Below, piece by piece: positions 36,265-45,257 of a stretch of DNA of 64,000 nucleotides. Both the position numbers and the translations under genes were made by a program. The stretch is from positions 1,819,775-1,883,774 of the forward strand of contig NZ_GL945017.1 in NCBI RefSeq assembly GCF_000218235.1, in the 5' to 3' direction. Within the stretch, counting starts at the first letter, position 1; each line of letters begins with the position of its first letter. The DNA is from Hallella multisaccharivorax DSM 17128 (lineage in GTDB: Bacteria; Bacteroidota; Bacteroidia; Bacteroidales; Bacteroidaceae). The notes beneath the pieces were generated by a model. The model was not told the DNA's origin, ran no database searches, and saw only the letters and a program-made list of their open reading frames with translations.

Positions 36265-36443
36265 TATACTTTATGTCTTTATTTGTGTTAAAATGCGATT
36301 TAAGGGCATTTAAATGCGAGAAAATCCACTTACATGCCTTTTTCAAAATGTAAAATTACACATTTTATATGAGAAAGAGACGATTAAATGAAGAAAAAAT
36401 AGCACTTACACCCATTATTTTTTATCGGTGGCGAAGATTAACT

Positions 36444-36475
36444 AAAAAGCCCATGATCCTCTCAGACCATGGGCT
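36444..36475 (-). terminator. Rho-independent terminator of the coiled-coil lipoprotein gene
   Basis: An 8-bp stem AGCCCATG/CATGGGCT (36448-36455 with 36468-36475) plus further inner pairs is followed on the minus strand by a T-run. It ends the gene starting at 37398, 30 nt after its stop. Confidence 0.85.
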
Positions 36476-36504
36476 ATAAAAATGACGGAAATGGGTTTTA
36501 CGGG

Positions 36505-37398
36505 TTACAGCCTCACAACAAGATACTTACTCACACTCCAGAATGTCTGCATATCCTTAATATGAAGTGTAGAAGAGCCGTTAGCGTTCTTCTCTATCGT
36601 ATAGGAATCGGATGGCATCTGCGTCATGATCTTCGGATTAGAAGAGCTAAGCCGGATGTCATTGAAGTTGCGGATATCAACCTTGGAGAAGCTGCCCGGC
36701 TGCAAGCTCGCCACATCCACTGTTTTCTTGGCAAGGAAGCCACCCCTGATAATTCCTTTTGTCTTAAGCTCCTTGGCAGTACCAATCGCCACAAACCCTG
36801 TATGCAGCGACTCATCCTGCTGGGCAATTGTCGTCTTCTGCTGATCAATGGCCTTGTTTTGGGTCTCAACGGTTGATTGCAATTGCGTGTTAGTCGTGGT
36901 GAGATTGTTCACACTCTCATTGAGCTGGGCAATGTTAGCGTTTTTGTCGTCCAACTGCTTCCTCAAATCAGCAATCTGAGCGTCTTTCTCATTCAGCTGT
37001 GCCTTATAGTTAGCAATAAGCTTCTTGATTCGCTGACCATAAGAAGAGTTGTTGCCTGACACTTCAGCCTCAAGCTCATTGATGCGCGTACGCTGTTTGC
37101 GCAGCAACTCCGCAAGATTTTGCAGCTGTGTACGCATCTGTGCTTTATCCAGACGACCTTCTTTGTTTCCCATCTGTTTAATGAGACCCTCTTGCGCAGA
37201 AATACTGTCAAGACCCACAGACATCACGTTGACGAAGTCTGCCATCTGCCTAATATCCTCTTGATGCAAGCTATCCGAATTAGACAGAGAGTCAATAGCA
37301 GATTGCATTTTATTGGTCTTTCCACCGTTGCAACTAATCATGCCTAAAGCCAAGGCAAGACTCAGCAACCCTGATAAAATAATGTTTTGTGTCTTCAT
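36505..37398 (-). CDS. Coiled-coil lipoprotein, conserved unknown
   Basis: 297 residues. Lipobox in LGMISC (Cys23), so anchored to a membrane on the periplasmic side. Residues about 65-195 form a long coiled coil (RKQRTRINELEAEV, NEKDAQIADLRKQLDDKNAN, TQLQSTVETQNKAIDQQKT). The C-terminal domain is conserved in Bacteroidales as far as I recall (GTAKELKTKGIIRGGFLAKK, VDIRNFNDIRLSS, DMQTFWSVSKYLVVRL). Function is not known. Monocistronic, with a -7 box TATTTTTGC at 37426-37434 and a strong terminator. Confidence 0.8.
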   Translation of the reverse strand: MKTQNIILSGLLSLALALGMISCNGGKTNKMQSAIDSLSNSDSLHQEDIRQMADFVNVMSVGLDSISAQEGLIKQMGNKEGRLDKAQMRTQLQNLAELLRKQRTRINELEAEVSGNNSSYGQRIKKLIANYKAQLNEKDAQIADLRKQLDDKNANIAQLNESVNNLTTTNTQLQSTVETQNKAIDQQKTTIAQQDESLHTGFVAIGTAKELKTKGIIRGGFLAKKTVDVASLQPGSFSKVDIRNFNDIRLSSSNPKIMTQMPSDSYTIEKNANGSSTLHIKDMQTFWSVSKYLVVRL

Positions 37399-37690
37399 AA
37401 TCTATTATTTTAATGTTCCAACACCGCAAAAATAGACAATTTATGAATACCAGCATCCTTTTGAGACCCGTTTTTACTATTTTTTATGATTTATTGTTGC
37501 TTTATCTACATTCTCCAATAACTTTGTCTTTGCCTTTCCCTATGACAGACAATGCGCTGAAGCGGCACTCATCACTGAGATGATTCTTGTTTCCGATGTT
37601 GTGGATCTAAACCTGTTATCAGAGCTTTACACCTACGGTTCAACACGGGACCTGCAGGATTACCGCGGCGATTTGTATCAGATGAAACGG
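37399..37690. other. 292-nt gap with a weak plus-strand reading frame
   Basis: Upstream of the lipoprotein gene lies its -7 box (37426-37434). From about 37490 the plus strand is open to a TAG at 37694-37696 and reads protein-like residues (ELYTYGSTRDLQDYRGDLYQ). The first ATG is at 37580, leaving only 38 codons. The stop shares the palindrome CTATAG with the mfd stop. It may be a relic of a lost gene. Confidence 0.3.
37426..37434 (-). promoter_or_regulatory. -7 box of the coiled-coil lipoprotein gene
   Basis: TATTTTTGC on the minus strand, 28 nt before the ATG at 37398. No convincing -33 element. Confidence 0.5.
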
Positions 37691-40600
37691 CTATAGCATG
37701 TTTCTAAGTACCGTCACCGCTTCTGCTACACTTGGCACATTACTGATTTTTATCAGGCGGTGACCGTTGCTGTCTTTAAAATTGCAACGGCGCGGATTGT
37801 CCATCACAAAATGAATGATGCGCCCAAAAGTCCTGCTCTGATAGAATGCTGATGACTGATTGGAGACAAACTGCATGGTCATCAGACTCTGTCGAAGCAT
37901 GATTTTCTCACATCCAAGCCTTCTACCAAAGCGCCTCAACATGACTACTTGCATCAACTCTTCACCCTCATGGGGTACACTGCCAAAGCGGTCAACAAGC
38001 CTCTGACGATATGCTTTCAAGGCCTCGTCATCCGTAATATTGTCAAGTTCACGATAGAGCAGCATCCGCTCAGAACTTGTGGGCACATAAGTATCAGGGA
38101 AGAACATCGGCAGATCACTCTCTACTGCACAATCCTCCACAAACTCATCACCGGATATTTCTCGCCCCTCCTTAATGTCTTCAGTGTATAGATCTTGAAA
38201 TTCGTCATTCTTCAACTCTGTCACTGCCTGGCTTAATATCTTCTGATATGTCTCATAACCCAAATCCTCCATGAAACCACTTTGTTCGGATCCTAACAAA
38301 TTACCGGCACCTCGAATGTCCAGATCCTGCATGGCAAGGCTGAATCCGCTCCCTAAATCAGAGAATGTCTCAAGAGCCTCAAGCCTGCGGCGAGCCTCAG
38401 GAGTCAGGGAGGAACGTGGTGGTGCAAGAAGATAGCAGAAAGCCTTTCGATTGGAGCGCCCTACTCTGCCACGCATCTGGTGAAGATCTGAAAGTCCAAA
38501 ATGATGAGCGTCATTGATAATAATCGTATTCGCATTAGGGATATCAACACCGTTCTCAACTATTGTAGTAGACAGCAATACATCGTACTCATAATTGATA
38601 AAGCCCATAATGATCTTCTCCAGATTCTCTGGAGGCATCTGCCCATAACCGATAGCCACACGACAATCGGGTACATACTGATGGATCAGCTCTGCAATAT
38701 GCGTCAGACCCGATATACGATCGCTTACAAAGAAAACCTGTCCAGAGCGGCTCATCTCAAAATTGATAGCATCGGCTATGACCTCATGAGAAAAGGTGCA
38801 AAGCTCCGTATGGATAGGGTATCTGTTCGGTGGTGGGGTTCGCATGATGCTCATGTCACGCGCACCCATTAGCGAGAACTGCAAAGTGCGAGGTATTGGT
38901 GTCGCCGACATGGTGAGCGTGTCCACATTTGTTTTGAGTTTGCGTAACTTTTCTTTCGTTGAGACTCCAAATTTCTGCTCTTCGTCAATGATGAGAAGAC
39001 CTAAGTCGTGCCATTTCACCGACTTTCCTATCAGTTTATGCGTACCTATAATAATATCCACACGCCCGGACTCCAAGCCCTCTGTCACTTGCCGCGCCTG
39101 TTTAGCCGTTCGCGCACGCGACAGATACTCTACAGTGACAGGAAAGTCACGCAACCGTTTTTTAAAAGTTTGGTAATGCTGATAAGCAAGCACCGTTGTA
39201 GGAACGAGTAAAGCAGTCTGCTTACCGTCGCATGCAGCCTTGAATGCAGCCCGAATGGCAAGTTCTGTTTTTCCAAAGCCTACGTCTCCACAGACAAGAC
39301 GATCCATTGGAACAGCCCGCTCCATATCAGCCTTGATGTCTTGAGTCGCCTTCAACTGATCAGGGGTATCTTCATATAAAAAACTGGCCTCAAGTTCATG
39401 CTGCATGAAATTATCAGGAGAAAAGGCAAAACCTTTCTCATGGCGACGTTTGGCGTAAAGGCGTATGAGATCACGGGCTATATCCTTGATTTTCTTCTTT
39501 GTCCGCTCTTTCAGTCTCTCCCATGCACCTGTACCAAGTGTCGACAAGTGTGGGGCTTTGCCGCTGTCTGCAGCCCTATATTTCGAAATCTTATAAAGCG
39601 AATGGATGGAAACATCCACCTTATCATTATTTTGATAAATAATCCGAATCACTTCCTGATAGCCACCCTGCGGATTAGGAACCTTTATCAACCCGCCGAA
39701 CTTGCCTATACCCAAGTCGACATGAACGAGATAATCCCCAGGTTGCATCTCCTGAAGTTCCTTCATCGTGAGTGCCATCTTGCCCGCACGCGCCTTGTCA
39801 GACTTGAGATTGTATTTATGAAAACGGTCGAAGATCTGATGATCGGTAAAGAAACAAGCCTTCAGATCACCGTCCACAAAGCCTTCATGGACAGTTCTGT
39901 CTACTGCAACAAGATGATTGCCAAGCCTTTCGGTAGCATCATCCGCAGTCATATCATTGAGAATATCCCTAAGACGTTGCTGCTGTTTCTCGCTGTCGGC
40001 AAGAATATAAAGATGATATCCTTGAAGCTGATAGTCCTCTAACGACTGTCTGAGCAGATCAAAATTCTTATGGTATAATGGCTGAGGAGTAGTATGAAAA
40101 GAGATAATAGTGGTATCGCTGCGCGAGGAATCCGTAACAGTATTAGTAAGAGAGACCGTTTGAAAACGTGACAATTCGTCAGCAAACACTGTAGGTTTGC
40201 AGAGCACATTCTCACGATTCATTTCTTGACGTATATGTTCTTGTTCCAGTTCAGTAGCACCTTCCATGCGCTCCGTCATTGCCTGTGTTGAGAATCCCTC
40301 ATTATAAATACGCTGAATCATGTCAAAGACGAATCGCTCGTCCTTCATCACAATGAGTGCATCATCAGGAAGAAAATGCAGAAAAGATACTTTTTCCGTC
40401 TCTAACGAAGCAAGTTCAGGTACAATCTCTACTTGTGTCTTACGGTCTTGAGACAGTTGATCCTCTACTGAAAATGTACGGATCGTATCAATCTCATCGC
40501 CAAAGAAGTCGATGCGATAAGGCAGCTCACTACTGTAAGAATAGACGTCCACGATACTTCCACGCAGAGCGAATTGCCCAGGCTCATAGACATAATCCAC

Positions 40601-41095
40601 TTCCGTAAAGCCCAAATCACGCAAACGATGCTCGAGATCCGTGATGGCAATTAACTGTGATGTTTTCAAAGAAATACGGCGCTCGTCTAACTGATGCTGT
40701 GAGACAACCAGTTCTGCCATTGCCTGTGGACTTGCCACAATTGCCAATGGCTCAGACTCGGAAGATGAAAGTGAAGCAAGTGTCTCCGTGCGTGATATTT
40801 CATTTGCAGCGTCTCGCTGACCGTATTTCACTGCCCGACGATATGCTGAAGGAAAGTAATAGGCCCTACTGACAGACAGATCATTAAAGAAATAGCCTGC
40901 CTCGTCGGCATCATCAAGAATAAACAGAATGGTTCGACCGATACGATCGAACACGGATGAGAATAGTACCGACACAGAAGACCCTACAAGACCTTGGAGA
41001 ACAACTCTTTTAACAGATTGATCTCCTAATGTCTTTAAAAGTGTACCCGCCTGCAGCAGATGACCATATGAATCTACTAATTGGCTGAACCTCAT
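37691..41095 (-). CDS. mfd: Transcription-repair coupling factor
   Basis: Superfamily 2 translocase that displaces stalled RNA polymerase at lesions and recruits UvrA. The start is ATG 41095, whose ATGA overlaps the upstream glycosyltransferase stop, giving 1134 residues; a start at 41125 would overlap more. Domains in order are a UvrB-like N-terminal module (RIGRTILFILDDADEAGYFF, VYEPGQFALRGSIVDVY), an RNA polymerase-interacting domain (GDYLVHVDLGIGKFGGL), a translocase with GDVGFGKTELAIRAAF Walker A and IIDEEQKFGV, helicase motifs (SATPIPRTL, GRVGRSNRKAF) and a C-terminal TRCF domain (PDTYVPTSSERMLLYREL). Complete and typical. Confidence 0.96.
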   Translation of the reverse strand: MRFSQLVDSYGHLLQAGTLLKTLGDQSVKRVVLQGLVGSSVSVLFSSVFDRIGRTILFILDDADEAGYFFNDLSVSRAYYFPSAYRRAVKYGQRDAANEISRTETLASLSSSESEPLAIVASPQAMAELVVSQHQLDERRISLKTSQLIAITDLEHRLRDLGFTEVDYVYEPGQFALRGSIVDVYSYSSELPYRIDFFGDEIDTIRTFSVEDQLSQDRKTQVEIVPELASLETEKVSFLHFLPDDALIVMKDERFVFDMIQRIYNEGFSTQAMTERMEGATELEQEHIRQEMNRENVLCKPTVFADELSRFQTVSLTNTVTDSSRSDTTIISFHTTPQPLYHKNFDLLRQSLEDYQLQGYHLYILADSEKQQQRLRDILNDMTADDATERLGNHLVAVDRTVHEGFVDGDLKACFFTDHQIFDRFHKYNLKSDKARAGKMALTMKELQEMQPGDYLVHVDLGIGKFGGLIKVPNPQGGYQEVIRIIYQNNDKVDVSIHSLYKISKYRAADSGKAPHLSTLGTGAWERLKERTKKKIKDIARDLIRLYAKRRHEKGFAFSPDNFMQHELEASFLYEDTPDQLKATQDIKADMERAVPMDRLVCGDVGFGKTELAIRAAFKAACDGKQTALLVPTTVLAYQHYQTFKKRLRDFPVTVEYLSRARTAKQARQVTEGLESGRVDIIIGTHKLIGKSVKWHDLGLLIIDEEQKFGVSTKEKLRKLKTNVDTLTMSATPIPRTLQFSLMGARDMSIMRTPPPNRYPIHTELCTFSHEVIADAINFEMSRSGQVFFVSDRISGLTHIAELIHQYVPDCRVAIGYGQMPPENLEKIIMGFINYEYDVLLSTTIVENGVDIPNANTIIINDAHHFGLSDLHQMRGRVGRSNRKAFCYLLAPPRSSLTPEARRRLEALETFSDLGSGFSLAMQDLDIRGAGNLLGSEQSGFMEDLGYETYQKILSQAVTELKNDEFQDLYTEDIKEGREISGDEFVEDCAVESDLPMFFPDTYVPTSSERMLLYRELDNITDDEALKAYRQRLVDRFGSVPHEGEELMQVVMLRRFGRRLGCEKIMLRQSLMTMQFVSNQSSAFYQSRTFGRIIHFVMDNPRRCNFKDSNGHRLIKISNVPSVAEAVTVLRNML

Positions 41096-41841
41096 TCCGC
41101 GGGCTGGGGATATTTCCTGAACCATCCGTCAAGTCTAAGGCGTATGACACCAAACAAAGCCTCCGAGAAGATACCACCACTCATCTTACTCGTGCCTTCA
41201 CGACGATTGACGAAGATCACTGATACTTCTTTAATCTTGAAGCCAATCTTATAAGCCGTGTATTTCATTTCTATCTGGAAAGCATAACCTTTAAAACGAA
41301 TCCTATCGAAATCTATGGTCTTCAGCACACGTCGGCGATAACAAACGAATCCTGCGGTAGTATCATGCACATCAATACCCGTCACCACCCTTACATACTT
41401 AGAGGCGAAGTAGCTCATCAGCACTCGACCCATTGGCCAGTTAACCACATTCACGCCTGAAATATATCGTGAGCCGACAGCCACATCAGCACCCCCGTCA
41501 TGGCAAGCGGCGTAAAGGCGCGGCAAATCATCAGGATTATGGCTGAAATCAGCGTCCATCTCAAAAACATACTCATAAGTACGTTCTAAAGCCCATCTGA
41601 AACCTGCTATATAAGCAGTGCCAAGGCCTTGCTTGCCTTGCCGTTCAATAAGAAAAAGACAGTCGCCGAACTCATCTTTTTGTAAACTTTTTACGATAGA
41701 TGCTGTGCCATCAGGGCTGCCGTCATCAATCACTAAAATGTGGAAACACTTCTCAAGGGAAAACACAGCACGTATGATTTTTTCTATGTTCTCCTTCTCA
41801 TTGTAAGTGGGGATAATTACGATCGAGTCACTCTCACACAT
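41092..41841 (-). CDS. Polyprenol-phosphate glycosyltransferase, DPM1-like GT2
   Basis: 249-residue family 2 glycosyltransferase, likely transferring mannose or another sugar from a nucleotide donor to polyprenyl phosphate on the cytoplasmic face. Motifs are SIVIIPTYNEKENIE, VIDDGSPDGTA, a DADFSHNPDDLP metal-binding DxD-like site, GSRYISG and FEKVKGYAFQIEM-like (RFKGYAFQIEMKY). There is no C-terminal membrane domain, as in short DPM1 types. It is first in an operon with mfd (4-base overlap). The acceptor and donor are inferred from the family only. Confidence 0.88.
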   Translation of the reverse strand: MCESDSIVIIPTYNEKENIEKIIRAVFSLEKCFHILVIDDGSPDGTASIVKSLQKDEFGDCLFLIERQGKQGLGTAYIAGFRWALERTYEYVFEMDADFSHNPDDLPRLYAACHDGGADVAVGSRYISGVNVVNWPMGRVLMSYFASKYVRVVTGIDVHDTTAGFVCYRRRVLKTIDFDRIRFKGYAFQIEMKYTAYKIGFKIKEVSVIFVNRREGTSKMSGGIFSEALFGVIRLRLDGWFRKYPQPAE

Positions 41842-41925
41842 AAGAACTATTCTTTACTTTTTTGCAAAATTAAGAAATTATTTGCATACTCTATTCACTA
41901 ACCAACAATAATTTTCATCGAAATG

Positions 41926-41957
41926 TTTGCTTATTTCGGATTTATAACTAATTTTGC
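41926..41957 (+). promoter_or_regulatory. Bacteroidetes promoter for the acidic-tail protein gene
   Basis: TTTG at 41926-41929, a 19-nt spacer and TAATTTTGC at 41949-41957: full consensus. The start of transcription would be about 14 nt before the ATG at 41978. Confidence 0.8.
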
Positions 41958-41977
41958 AAGCATATAAAAATCAGATT

Positions 41978-42799
41978 ATGAAAGACAAAAAAGCCATTAC
42001 CCTTAAGACATTGACTAAGAGCAATGTATGGGACATCCAGGAGAATGACGTTATCCGTATGTGGGAAGCAGCAGAGAAAGATGCCGATCTCAAAGACAAT
42101 TTGAATCATTACACCGACATTATCCGCACTGCTTTTGAAATCGAAGAAGTGAAAGTTGACAACCCCATTGTCATTGAGAAGCTGGAGAGCCGCGGCTTCA
42201 AGATAGGTGTCGTAGGACCTGAAGAGGCAACGCGTAAGTATGCTATCAAGAAGCGTGCTATTATGAGAGTTACCGATCTCACCTATGAAAATGTCGGCCA
42301 TATCTCCGCAGCAAAATTGGTGGAGATATTAGAGAGAAATTTCGGCAGCGGTTGGGAGAGCCTTTCACAGAGCATACAAGACATTATCCAGGGCGCTTTC
42401 GACATCTCAACCACCACTTTGCCAGCTGATCGTTTACACAAAGAAGGTGGACTTTACGACAAGAAGATCAACGATGGCTATGAAGTGCTTGAGATACCAA
42501 AAGGCACGTGGACTGAAGCTATCTTTGTGAAAGAGAAGCCAGAGATAGAAGAGAAAACAGTCAGTCAGGAGATAGTGGCCCCTGTTAATGATGGCGAAGA
42601 CGGCTCAGACGAAGATAGTGAGAATAAAGACCCAGAGGATTCTGGCAAGGACGGAAACGCCGAAGAGGAGGGCGACGACTCCTTTGACGACGACAAGCTA
42701 ACGGAAGAGAGCTACCGCACAACCTATGAGACCAATCCTGACGAACTCAACTATGAGGCTGAGGAAATTACAGACGACGAAGGCGATTCCAATTTCTAA
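41978..42799 (+). CDS. Conserved protein with acidic C-terminal tail, unknown
   Basis: 273 residues from ATG 41978; a start eight codons upstream is too close to the promoter. The N-terminal part (about 1-175) is a folded, mixed-charge region: KAITLKTLTKSNVWDIQEND, RKYAIKKRAIMRVTDLTY, ILERNFGSGWESLSQSIQDI, and GYEVLEIPKGTWTEAIFVKE. The C-terminal 90 residues are highly acidic and low in complexity (EDGSDEDSENKDPEDSGKDG, EEEGDDSFDDDK). No signal peptide or membrane segment, so cytoplasmic. I do not recognise the family. The acidic tail suggests contact with basic partners such as nucleic-acid-binding proteins; this is speculation. Own promoter and terminator. Confidence 0.75.
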   Translation: MKDKKAITLKTLTKSNVWDIQENDVIRMWEAAEKDADLKDNLNHYTDIIRTAFEIEEVKVDNPIVIEKLESRGFKIGVVGPEEATRKYAIKKRAIMRVTDLTYENVGHISAAKLVEILERNFGSGWESLSQSIQDIIQGAFDISTTTLPADRLHKEGGLYDKKINDGYEVLEIPKGTWTEAIFVKEKPEIEEKTVSQEIVAPVNDGEDGSDEDSENKDPEDSGKDGNAEEEGDDSFDDDKLTEESYRTTYETNPDELNYEAEEITDDEGDSNF

Positions 42800-42821
42800 C
42801 AGCCACCGATAAAGGATTATG

Positions 42822-42853
42822 AAAAAGGCGCACCAGAAACGGTACGCCTTTTT
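42822..42853. terminator. Bidirectional rho-independent terminator
   Basis: AAAAAGGCG (42822-42830) pairs with CGCCTTTTT (42845-42853), with an inner ACC/GGT. A T-run on one strand and an A-run on the other let it serve both the acidic-tail gene (+) and the ribosomal operon (-). Confidence 0.9.
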
Positions 42854-42880
42854 ATTTGATCCTAAAAGGAAAGAATAATC

Positions 42881-43036
42881 TTATTTGAAGAAGTCCTTAA
42901 CTGCCTCATTGGGCACCATCTGCTCGTCGAAGACGTAAGCACCAGTCTTTGGGCTCTTCACCATCTTGATGACCTTTGAATAAGCACGACCATCAGTGCT
43001 ACCTTCGTGAAGGGTAGCGACAGCTTTCTTTGCCAT
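42881..43036 (-). CDS. DUF4295 family protein
   Basis: 51 residues, too short for most gene callers: MAKKAVATLHEGSTDGRAYS..., ending EAVKDFFK. DUF4295 is a Bacteroidetes-specific family found directly after rpmG, as here (36 nt gap), and is probably ribosome-associated given its size, basic start and position. Role not established. Last gene of the bL28-bL33 transcript; the shared terminator follows. Confidence 0.9.
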   Translation of the reverse strand: MAKKAVATLHEGSTDGRAYSKVIKMVKSPKTGAYVFDEQMVPNEAVKDFFK

Positions 43037-43072
43037 AGTCTAATATGATTAATTTAAATTACTGACTCCCGA

Positions 43073-43261
43073 TTACTTGATCTCCTTATGAAGCGTCATC
43101 TTCTTCAAGATGGGGTTGTACTTCATTAGCTCTAAACGCTCAGGAGTATTCTTACGATTCTTTGTTGTCACGTAGCGGCTTGTGCCAGGCAGTCCAGAGT
43201 TCTTCATCTCCGTGCACTCAAGAATCACCTGTACTCTATTGCCCTTAGCTTTCTTTGCCAT
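43073..43261 (-). CDS. rpmG: 50S ribosomal protein bL33
   Basis: 62 residues, basic: [56 protein letters not shown]. It has a single Cys in place of the zinc-binding cysteines, so it is the zinc-free type. It lies 5 nt after rpmB. Confidence 0.96.
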   Translation of the reverse strand: MAKKAKGNRVQVILECTEMKNSGLPGTSRYVTTKNRKNTPERLELMKYNPILKKMTLHKEIK

Positions 43262-43266
43262 CGTTA

Positions 43267-43530
43267 TTAGTCTCCTATTACTTTAATGTCCTTCCAGTCG
43301 CAATAGCCCTTTGCAACGGCCTGCTTAAGAGCTGCGTCAAGACCAACTTTATTGATAAGACGAAGACCAGCTGCGCTGACCTTCAGAGAGATCCAGCAGT
43401 TCTCCTCTACATAGAAGAACTTCTTGCTGAAGAGGTTGACATCAAAGCTTCGCTTTGTATGGTGCTTTGAGTGAGACACATTGCAACCGATCTGTGCCTT
43501 CTTGCCTGTTATCTGACAAATCTTAGACAT
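43267..43530 (-). CDS. rpmB: 50S ribosomal protein bL28
   Basis: 87 residues beginning [20 protein letters not shown], with [14 protein letters not shown] and [20 protein letters not shown]. Typical Bacteroidetes bL28. First gene of the rpmB-rpmG-DUF4295 operon, with a full-consensus promoter at 43581-43612. Confidence 0.96.
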   Translation of the reverse strand: MSKICQITGKKAQIGCNVSHSKHHTKRSFDVNLFSKKFFYVEENCWISLKVSAAGLRLINKVGLDAALKQAVAKGYCDWKDIKVIGD

Positions 43531-43580
43531 TGCTATTCTTTGTTTTTGATGCGATTTTAACTACTTATTCCAAACAGAGT

Positions 43581-43612
43581 GCAAAATTACAAAATATCTT
43601 CAAAACCACAAA
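43581..43612 (-). promoter_or_regulatory. rpmB operon promoter
   Basis: Minus strand TTTG (43609-43612), a 19-nt spacer, TAATTTTGC (43581-43589): full consensus. The leader to the rpmB ATG is about 45 nt. Confidence 0.85.
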
Positions 43613-43647
43613 GCAAAGTGAGATAAAATATTTTCAATTAAGCTTTT

Positions 43648-44145
43648 TTACTGTTTGTGCTTCTCTTTAAGGTAGTCTATCAGCAGGTGCAACGCCTTAT
43701 TGGTGGCGATAGCGAGATTGATGTCTCGGCCATAATCCTCTGTCAACAGAAAGGTACGCACATCATCCTTGGAGCCATACCCCAGCCAGATAGTACCCAC
43801 AGGAATATTCGGAGTGCCGCCTGTTGGTCCGGCAATGCCTGTCGATGAAATGGCATAGTCCACGTTGAGCGTCTTGCAAGCTCCTATCACCATCTCCTTT
43901 GCCACCTCCTCACAAACGGCAGTCTGCTCCTCCAACACCTCGTGTGAGACTCCGAGAAGGTTCTCTTTCACTTCGTTGGTATAGCTCACTATTCCGCCCT
44001 TGAAATACTGGGACGTGCCGGGGACGGCAATGAGGGCCTCGGCTATTCGCCCGCCCGTACAACTCTCAGCTGTCCCCAGCGTCTCCTTACTATTATAGAA
44101 AGCCTCCTGTATCTGAAGGCTTAAGACCTTAGTTTCTAATTCCAT
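43648..44145 (-). CDS. CinA-family nicotinamide-nucleotide amidohydrolase
   Basis: 165 residues, only the C-terminal domain of CinA (PncC type). It hydrolyses nicotinamide mononucleotide to nicotinate mononucleotide in pyridine salvage. Motifs are TAESCTGGRIAEALIAVPG, YFKGGIVSYTNEVKENLLG and SSTGIAGPTGGTPNIPVGT, with the catalytic Ser and Thr of the family. The N-terminal molybdopterin-like domain of full CinA is absent, as in other stand-alone amidohydrolases. Lies 21 nt after tsaD, probably co-transcribed. Confidence 0.92.
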   Translation of the reverse strand: MELETKVLSLQIQEAFYNSKETLGTAESCTGGRIAEALIAVPGTSQYFKGGIVSYTNEVKENLLGVSHEVLEEQTAVCEEVAKEMVIGACKTLNVDYAISSTGIAGPTGGTPNIPVGTIWLGYGSKDDVRTFLLTEDYGRDINLAIATNKALHLLIDYLKEKHKQ

Positions 44146-44166
44146 ATAATATAATGTGTGTAACCT

Positions 44167-45201
44167 TTATTTGAATGTAACCTTTGAGAATGCAGGCGCA
44201 TCAATCGGACAAAAGTCTTTGTCCAAATATTTATAATAGCCCACGATACCTATCATGGCCGCGTTATCAGTGGTATAACTGAACTTGGGAATATAGATGG
44301 TCCAACCGTACTTCTCCGCATACTCGCGGAAAGCATTGCGCAAACCGTTGTTGGCTGACACACCACCGGCTACCGCTACGTGCTTAATACCTGTCGCCTT
44401 TACCGCCAGACACAACTTCTTCATCAGGATATCAACGATAGTATGCTCAAGGCTCGCGGCAATATCCTCCTTATGATGCTCCACAAAGTCGGGATCCTCG
44501 GCCACCCACTTACGCATATTGTAGAGGAAAGAAGTCTTCAATCCGGAGAATGAATAATCGTATCCGGGAATGTGCGGCTCAGCAAATTGATAAGCGAGAG
44601 GGTTGCCTTTACGAGCCAATTTGTCGATGATAGGTCCACCTGGATAGCCCAGCCCCATAACCTTGGAGCACTTGTCGATAGCCTCTCCTGCCGCATCGTC
44701 AATGGTTTGGCCAAGCACCTCCATGTCATTGTAGGCATTGACCTTCACGATCTGCGAGTTACCACCCGACACCAAAAGGCAAATAAACGGCAGTGGCGGC
44801 ATGTGGTTGTCGTCGTCACTCTCCTTGATAAAATGGGCCATGACGTGTCCCTGCAGATGGTTCACGTCAATCAAAGGTATTCCCAAACTGCGGGCAAAGC
44901 CTTTAGCAAAGCTCACGCCGACGAGCAAAGAGCCCATCAATCCCGGTCCGCGCGTGAAAGCCACGGCCGACAGCTGCTCCTTTGTAATGCCGGCACGCTT
45001 GAGTGCCTGATCCACCACCGGCACCACATTCTGCTGGTGGGCACGGCTGGCCAACTCGGGCACCACACCACCATAGGCGCGATGCACCTCCTGCGACGCA
45101 GTGACATTGCTCAACAGCACACCATTGCGCAGGACAGCAGCCGACGTGTCGTCACAACTGCTTTCTATACCTAATATATATATATCGCTCACGTTCTCCA
45201 A
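44167..45201 (-). CDS. tsaD: tRNA N6-threonylcarbamoyltransferase TsaD
   Basis: 344-residue ASKHA-fold enzyme that transfers threonylcarbamoyl to A37 of ANN-decoding tRNAs with TsaB and TsaE. It opens with LGIESSCDDTSAAV; the metal-binding HxxxH sits in NHLQGHVMAH (about His114 and 118). It also has LVSGGNSQI, PGGPIIDKLA and AVAGGVSANNGLR. Full length. Same strand as map upstream (56 nt) and the CinA gene downstream. Confidence 0.97.
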   Translation of the reverse strand: MENVSDIYILGIESSCDDTSAAVLRNGVLLSNVTASQEVHRAYGGVVPELASRAHQQNVVPVVDQALKRAGITKEQLSAVAFTRGPGLMGSLLVGVSFAKGFARSLGIPLIDVNHLQGHVMAHFIKESDDDNHMPPLPFICLLVSGGNSQIVKVNAYNDMEVLGQTIDDAAGEAIDKCSKVMGLGYPGGPIIDKLARKGNPLAYQFAEPHIPGYDYSFSGLKTSFLYNMRKWVAEDPDFVEHHKEDIAASLEHTIVDILMKKLCLAVKATGIKHVAVAGGVSANNGLRNAFREYAEKYGWTIYIPKFSYTTDNAAMIGIVGYYKYLDKDFCPIDAPAFSKVTFK

Positions 45202-45257
45202 CTTCTATTTACTTGATCCCGATCCTCTGACTTCTACAAAGAGACCTCTGTCTGTCA

